64,000 bases of DNA, from positions 1-64,000 of the forward strand of contig JAOWCC010001590.1 of assembly GCA_030867875.1 (NCBI GenBank). The letters are read 5' to 3'. Both the position numbers and the translations under genes were made by a program. The stretch comes from Actinernus sp. WN-2022. Its lineage: Eukaryota; Cnidaria; Anthozoa; Actiniaria; Actinernidae. This document shows positions 58,896 through 64,000 of this stretch, piece after piece. Within the stretch, counting starts at the first letter, position 1, and the number at the start of each line of letters is the position of its first letter. Under the pieces are notes generated by a model. It did no database searches and was not told the origin of the DNA. It saw only the letters and a program-made list of their open reading frames with translations.

Positions 58896-59912
58896 CTTCA
58901 TTAAAAATAGACTAGGTGATGCAAAATGTTTACTCTTTTAACCAGTAATGTTGGTGATATTTTTTCTCTTAGAAAAGTAAAATGTTGTTGTTATCAAAAA
59001 GTTTGAACTACCAAACCGAATCTTCGCCGTGGATGAAAAAGCTCAGTTGCTAAATCTAAGTATTAAACTGTTCTAATTTAAACTGTTTACATTTCTGTCT
59101 TAGAGAAACTGTTTTCAACTAGTCACTAAAAACAGGAGGTGTTTTTAAAAGCCTGTTTGAATATAACAACAGCAATAAATTGAAAGTACGTTTTCATATT
59201 GTCGAACAGCTGAAATATATTTTTTTGGTTACCGTAATTGATTTCTTGAAAATAAATAGGGACTACCCGAGGTGTAAATTACTAATTAGTGACAGTAGAT
59301 TCATGTCAAAACTATTCATGCCTGAATATAATATACCAGTATTATATATATATTGAATTTCGTATGGAACAGTTGAATTAAATTGTCTTTGGTTATTTTA
59401 TTTCTTGAAAAACAACCAGGCCCGTTATCATGTCGAAACTATTCACAGTCATCTTCGAACAAATTTTATTTTTATTTTTCAACAGAATCAACCACTTTTA
59501 TCTGCTACATTGTTTGGCGTTGGTTATAGCAGAGTTAGCATGCGTATACCCTGCGTGATACAATGATATTATGTTTCCGTGGAGGTACGAACAAGGTATG
59601 AAATACCGGACGAGTAACACCAGGCTACAGGATCGTTTCGAAAATATTAATTATTACGTTTACAATTAAAACAATGTAATCTTTAAACAATTCTTATATT
59701 TCAAGAATACCAGCTTCATTTTATCTGTTCTGTATTTGGCTGTTCTCAGCTCTTTCTGTCAGATGCTGAATACACGCATGACATAAGTTACCTCAAAATC
59801 GATCACTACAAAGCGAGCCAAAAATATATAAATGAGCACATTTTGTTTAATTCGATGTCAAATTTAACGAAATTTTCGTATGTTAATATTAAAATGAAAT
59901 AACGTCTTTAGG

Positions 59913-59947
<35 letters not shown>

Positions 59948-60370
59948 TTTATTTAGACACGGTGTGGCTCATCAGGTATAACATTTGGAGTAAAAGATAT
60001 TATACTAATTCCTGTTTTACATGAGCGCCGTGTGATCTAAATTAATTACAATGGCGTATTTGTGAAGTCGTAGCAGTTAATTCTATATTGACGTTATTGT
60101 GACGTCATAACGAACGACTCCTTTTAGGGTCAAATGCTGCGTTACCTATACGTTCGAAATAAAGCATGTTATCACAACAACATAAATATGTGTGTTTGAT
60201 TGCCGCAATTTTTAAGTTTCTACGATAAATATATGTTGAGTTATTAAGAACTGAAGATTTCTGTGACGTCACATGTTCTTACGTCATGTGTCTCACATCA
60301 GTCTTATGTTCTAATTCGCTCCCCGCTCAACCGAACCTAAAACATTTATCATGTAATAAGCAACCACTTA
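58896..60370. other. Upstream intergenic DNA with a (AATC)n retroelement tail
   Basis: At 59911-59947 nine or so AATC repeats are followed by TTTATTTAGACACGGTGTGG. On the minus strand this is a CTAAATAAAG tail running into GATT repeats, as at non-LTR element 3' ends. No gene was recognised in the rest. Confidence 0.5.
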
Positions 60371-60932
60371 TAGATCGTTTTCACGTGACGTCATCAAAAT
60401 TCTAAAATCTAAACTAAATGATCTATAACCCTGTTCTTTTAATATAATTTAGGTATCGGTATACTCAGTATTCTTGTAAAATTTTACGTCGATACGGTGA
60501 GTCGTTATTGAGTTAGAATATTTTGAATTTTGTGACAGCCCAGCTCAGCGTGTTTACTAAATGTCATGGAAATCCATATATTTCTGCCAATTTAAAATGT
60601 TAGACTTGATTTAATGTTAAAAGTGATATCTAAAGTGTTTTTAAGTGAATGCTAATCATATTGCTGGGAAAAACAGCTTTATTTGTAGAGTACGTTTTCG
60701 GCCGCCATCTTGGTGTACCAAAGAGGTACACCAAGATGGCCGCCGCATACAAATTACACTAAATTGTTTGAATATTATTTGTCCGACAGCTCAGTTAGGA
60801 AGTACTCTAATGCTCCAAAATTTCGGTCATTTACATATTTTTACCTGCTCTATACACACCATTAAAAATATTTTACTAATATCAGTCTTTTCTTGAGGCA
60901 ATTTTTTTTGTGACGTCAGTGAAAACGATCTA
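60371..60932. mobile_element. 560-bp TIR MITE with TAGATCGTTTTCAC ends
   Basis: The ends TAGATCGTTTTCACGTGACG (60371) and GACGTCAGTGAAAACGATCT (to 60932) are inverted copies, followed by TATA on the right and preceded by TTA on the left. The centre carries a hairpin, GCCGCCATCTTGGTGTACC / GGTACACCAAGATGGC, at 60700-60745. No transposase; the 83-codon open frame inside is not a known protein. Confidence 0.85.
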
Positions 60933-61112
60933 TAGGGGTGTGTCCACACGAAACGGGTGCGCCCTCTTTATTAACTATCATAAATTACACTCAATATACA
61001 TGTAATGTACTGAATGCAAGGACCAATTCGGACGAAGTGCAGGAACCGGATCACCTTGGATGGGATCTAATCAGCAAATATATACGAATATCAAGACAAG
61101 ATGAAAGGCTGA

Positions 61113-62294
61113 TTGTACGGTACTGGGAATATATATAATTTCTACATCGACGACATTTTCATGATTTGGACTCGCACAGAAAACGAACTACTCACATTTA
61201 TTTCTTACCTTAATCAATTTCATCCTACTATCAAATTCACTTCATTTCACTCATTCACATCAGTACCTTTCTTAGACGTTACAGTTTCTATAAATGACGG
61301 TAACATTGAAACAGATCTTTATACCAAGCCCACCGACAAACACCAATACTTACTACGTTCGTCTTGTCACCCACAACACACCAAACGCGCTATTCCTTCC
61401 AGTCTTGCTCTCAGATTACGCCGTATCTGCTCTTCCGACAAAACCTTTACCTCTCGCACCAACGAACTTAAATCCTACCTTAACAAACGTGGATATAACC
61501 GCTCCTTTTTAGACAAAGAAATACGTCGCGTTCATACCATCTCAAGGACAGAAGCACTTACACCCAAACAAGCTAACAAACAGTCTAACCAAGTCCCTCT
61601 TGTAATAACATATAACCCTGCTTTACCATCCGTATCATCCATCATCCGTAAACACGTTAACATTCTTTCTTCATCTAACCGATGCATAAACGTATTCCAA
61701 ACTCCACCGTTTGCAGCCTTTCGACGCAGTAAAAACTTACACGACGTTTTAGTCAAATCCAAACTCCGCACTGATAAACTTGATCCTCTTAACGACCCCC
61801 ATGGCTCATTTCGCCGTGGTAATAATTGTCTAACTTGTAACTACATTAATCACGGCCAAACTAATTATACATTCCATTCGACTGGCGAGATCAGGCCCAT
61901 CAAACATCACATTGACTGTAATTCTAAAAATCTCATATACATGGTTCATTGTAAACGCTGTAATGCTCAATACATAGGAGAAACTAAGCCTCGCCTTAAA
62001 GATCGCTTTAATGAACACCGCCGCCCTGTTGACAAACCTACTAACAAATCTAAAGCTACTGCTGTCTCGGATCATTTTCTTACTAACAACCATTGCCCTA
62101 ATGACATGCAATTAATTCCCTTAGAACTCATCCACTCTAATAGAGATGGCGTACGCAAGGCTCGCGAGGCATTTCTTATTGATAAAGGACAAACATTAGA
62201 ACCTAAAGGCATGAACAGAAAGTCTCTACTATGGAATTGTATTTATCTTAGTTCTCTATCACGCCCACTCATCACTTGTAATTTTATCTCCTAG
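61113..62294 (+). CDS. Penelope-like RT (C-terminal part) plus GIY-YIG endonuclease, partial
   Basis: A 393-codon frame is open from the truncation point. Residues 11-20 (YIDDIFMIW) hold the catalytic YxDD of RT motif C. FLDVTVSINDG, LYTKPTDKHQYLLRSSCHP and AIPSSLALRLRRICS follow, all typical of Penelope-like enzymes. A linker with NCLTCNYI and a CKRCNAQYIGET...RLKDRFNEH segment forms the GIY-YIG nuclease, with IYMVHCKRC preceding. The RT fingers and palm before motif C are missing, so the protein cannot be active. The first ten residues come from the inverted repeat rather than from the native ORF. The reading frame has no internal stop, so the copy is young. It copies RNA at exposed 3' ends in the intact family. 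Confidence 0.88.
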   Translation: MYGTGNIYNFYIDDIFMIWTRTENELLTFISYLNQFHPTIKFTSFHSFTSVPFLDVTVSINDGNIETDLYTKPTDKHQYLLRSSCHPQHTKRAIPSSLALRLRRICSSDKTFTSRTNELKSYLNKRGYNRSFLDKEIRRVHTISRTEALTPKQANKQSNQVPLVITYNPALPSVSSIIRKHVNILSSSNRCINVFQTPPFAAFRRSKNLHDVLVKSKLRTDKLDPLNDPHGSFRRGNNCLTCNYINHGQTNYTFHSTGEIRPIKHHIDCNSKNLIYMVHCKRCNAQYIGETKPRLKDRFNEHRRPVDKPTNKSKATAVSDHFLTNNHCPNDMQLIPLELIHSNRDGVRKAREAFLIDKGQTLEPKGMNRKSLLWNCIYLSSLSRPLITCNFIS

Positions 62295-62361
62295 TCTCAC
62301 ATTCATGTTTTCAAAATTTAAAATTTGTAACTAACGGTTTCTTGCTATATACTTGTGTACC

Positions 62362-62400
62362 CTGAGGAAGGTTGGCCGTGCCAACCGAAATATCGGTAGA
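62362..62400 (+). ncRNA. Hammerhead-like core in the Penelope 3' region
   Basis: CTGAGGA is followed by one A, a 7-bp stem GGTTGGC/GCCAACC with a 3-nt loop, then GAAA and TATCGGTA. The order CUGANGA - stem II - GAAA is that of a hammerhead ribozyme, and hammerhead motifs are known in Penelope-like elements. The extra A before stem II and the lack of a convincing stem I make activity doubtful. Confidence 0.3.
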
Positions 62401-62453
62401 AATTATATATATTCCCAGTACCGTACAATCAGCCTTTCATCTTGTCTTGATAT

Positions 62454-63649
62454 CAATATACATGGTAATAATCTAGAGCAATTTGAGCTCATGAACATGC
62501 ACTAGTTGACAATAAACAGTGTTTAGTGTAATATTAAAATCGAGTAAATACACAACTTATACTGGTTTAAACCAATAAACTGGTTACTTCAGCAAAACAG
62601 AGTTGTATTGTATCGTGAAAATAAGTAAGACTTGGCAAATTCAAATACTCAGTAAACGCTGCCTTGCAATATAACAGTATTATCTAGCATATTAAAGCAT
62701 AAAACCGCTACAAAAATCATCTAGTAACTGAAGCCATAACTTCGTTTCGAACTAGAACCATATTAATACGGATTTATGAAAATATATAACCTTATGCTCA
62801 TTGGGTATTTAATTTGGAAGGCGAAGCGCCGGACCTAGGACTCGAATGACTGTACATTACGCATATCCGACTATATAGTAATGTACCACTAATGATGTAT
62901 TGTTACTAAAACAACACCTACACCCCGATGGCGGGGTTACGTAACCCATGATAAATACATATGCTTTCTAAAATGAAGAAACATAAAAAAACGCCATATT
63001 GCGACTACTTGGTGTACAGTAAGTACATTTCCTCTTTAAAACCCGAAAAATACTCAAATATATAACGTCATAATGACGTATCTTCTTTTTCACTGTGAAT
63101 TTTAAAGTATTTCCTCTCAAAAATTGAAAATTCTAAAACATACGGTTGTGGGTACCGATTTACTCATTTAATTGCTAGACTGTCGTGAATAAATGTTTTA
63201 AACTCTAAAAGATGAATGGTTCTGTTTGAATATTTCCCGCCAAAATTTGGCGGGAAAATTACCAAAATTTAAAATTTAATAACTTTTGTCCCTCTTAACC
63301 AATTGAACTCAGGTTTTCGGTTTCTTTGTTGTCAACGTGATGGGAAATCGAAAATATATAATTTACTGATGTTAAAGGTAATTGAAAACATCGAGAAACC
63401 TATTATAAATGGATACATGACGTAACCGTGACGTCATCAAGATGTCTACGGTAGTTCAAATCATCGGATCCGTCTTCAGCCTCCTACTCCTACAAAGTTT
63501 CTAAGAACTTTTCCAAGGAGACTCATTATTTAAAGTTTGATCATGACAGAAGTAAACTTAAATAATACTACATGTAGTATAACATATGTAGAGTTGCTAT
63601 AGAGGAGGGATACGATTAATATGTTTTACATTGATTAATGGTATTAATC
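62454..63649. other. Intergenic stretch without recognised content
   Basis: AT-rich DNA, with ATTTCCCGCCAAAATTTGG and CGGGAAAAT near 63232 forming a small palindrome. I see no coding sequence, tandem repeat or element ends. Confidence 0.45.
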
Positions 63650-64000
63650 TAATAGAGTTATTTCCATTTTCGTGTTAAGAATATATAGTGAACCCGACTA
63701 TTTTAAATCACTTGTCAGTTTATTCCATACTAAGACTCCATTAAACCTTTTTTTGTAGTCAATTCTAATGGACTCCAGAAAAAATATTTGTTTGTTTTCT
63801 GTCTTGTTTCGTAATGGTGAATTTCATTTAAGGGAGTAAACATGGCTAAGAATGTATCAGGGATAGTTTTATGGATTACATCATGCATGAAAAGGCTAGA
63901 ATGAAGTTTATGGATGTCTTTTAATTTTAGAAGATTTAATTTATAGAAAAGTGGAGTAGTGTGGCTATTCCAATTTTCATGTAGAATGGCTCGAACAACT
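63650..64000 (-). pseudogene. Decayed LINE reverse-transcriptase tail, running off the right edge
   Basis: From the right edge on the minus strand the reading is AILHENWNSHTTPLFYKLNL, LKLKDIHKLHSSLFMHD, HHYETRQK and a stop (TAG near 63737). In another frame WNKLTSDLK and SLYIL follow. The pattern PLF--L-LLKL-DI--L ... FMH ... Y-TR ... WN-L---LK is the end of CR1/L2-type ORF2. Stop and frameshift show it is dead. The 5' part lies outside the window. Confidence 0.75.

Larger units (their letters stand above)
61088..62453 (+). mobile_element. 5'-truncated Penelope-like retroelement bounded by perfect 58-bp inverted repeats
   Basis: Segments 61088-61145 and 62396-62453 are exact inverted copies (ATATCAAGACAAGATGAAAG ... 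ATAATTTCTAC). Between them lie the 3' part of a Penelope-like ORF (RT from the catalytic motif onward plus GIY-YIG) and its 3' UTR. The left inverted repeat is therefore an inverted copy of the 3' end joined to the truncation point. Perfect identity indicates recent insertion or gene conversion. Confidence 0.88.

Overview
The window looks like nuclear DNA of a metazoan, most likely an anthozoan cnidarian such as a stony coral. It is AT-rich, with sparse multi-exon coding sequence, GT-AG introns, many intronic transposon remnants (tRNA-derived SINEs, LINE reverse-transcriptase tails, TIR and foldback MITEs, a Penelope-like element) and abundant minisatellites. The taxon is inferred from the look of the repeat families and from the discoidin-domain architecture, not proven. 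There is no bacterial, plasmid or organellar signature and no rRNA or genuine tRNA gene.

Layout. 1-9153 is a 73/72-bp tandem satellite that continues off the left edge. 9154-11.1 kb holds nothing recognisable. 11.1-11.75 kb is a TIR element with a second MITE nested inside it. From 11966 to 58800 one minus-strand gene fills the window. I could trace 30 coding exons with uninterrupted phase: a 41-nt exon with the start codon (58760-58800), a 20-nt microexon that completes a signal peptide (51367-51386), two exons for a lectin-like domain resembling the accessory domain of GH32 levanases (49975-51099), and then ten tandem F5/8 type C (discoidin) domains between 49356 and 11966. The 5167 nt of exon add up to 1722 codons plus one base. 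The 3' end is uncertain: either the last exon reads through to a TGA at 11874-11876, or the gene continues to the left beyond the satellite. The protein should be a secreted, disulfide-bonded, multivalent adhesion or lectin-like extracellular protein.

Every discoidin domain is a phase 1-1 module with a phase-0 intron before its last exon, which fits growth by tandem module duplication. The first part of the domain, however, is uninterrupted in four copies, split after the W-x-Q motif in four, and split at two other phase-2 positions in domains 5 and 6. The introns are crowded with mobile DNA. Three 5'-truncated LINE reverse-transcriptase tails and one MITE begin within about 35 bp of 5' splice sites.

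Upstream of the gene (58.9-64 kb) are a TATA-like promoter candidate, a retroelement tail, a 560-bp TIR MITE with a YY1-like hairpin, a 5'-truncated Penelope-like retroelement (RT plus GIY-YIG) bounded by perfect 58-bp inverted repeats, and a decayed LINE fragment running off the right edge.
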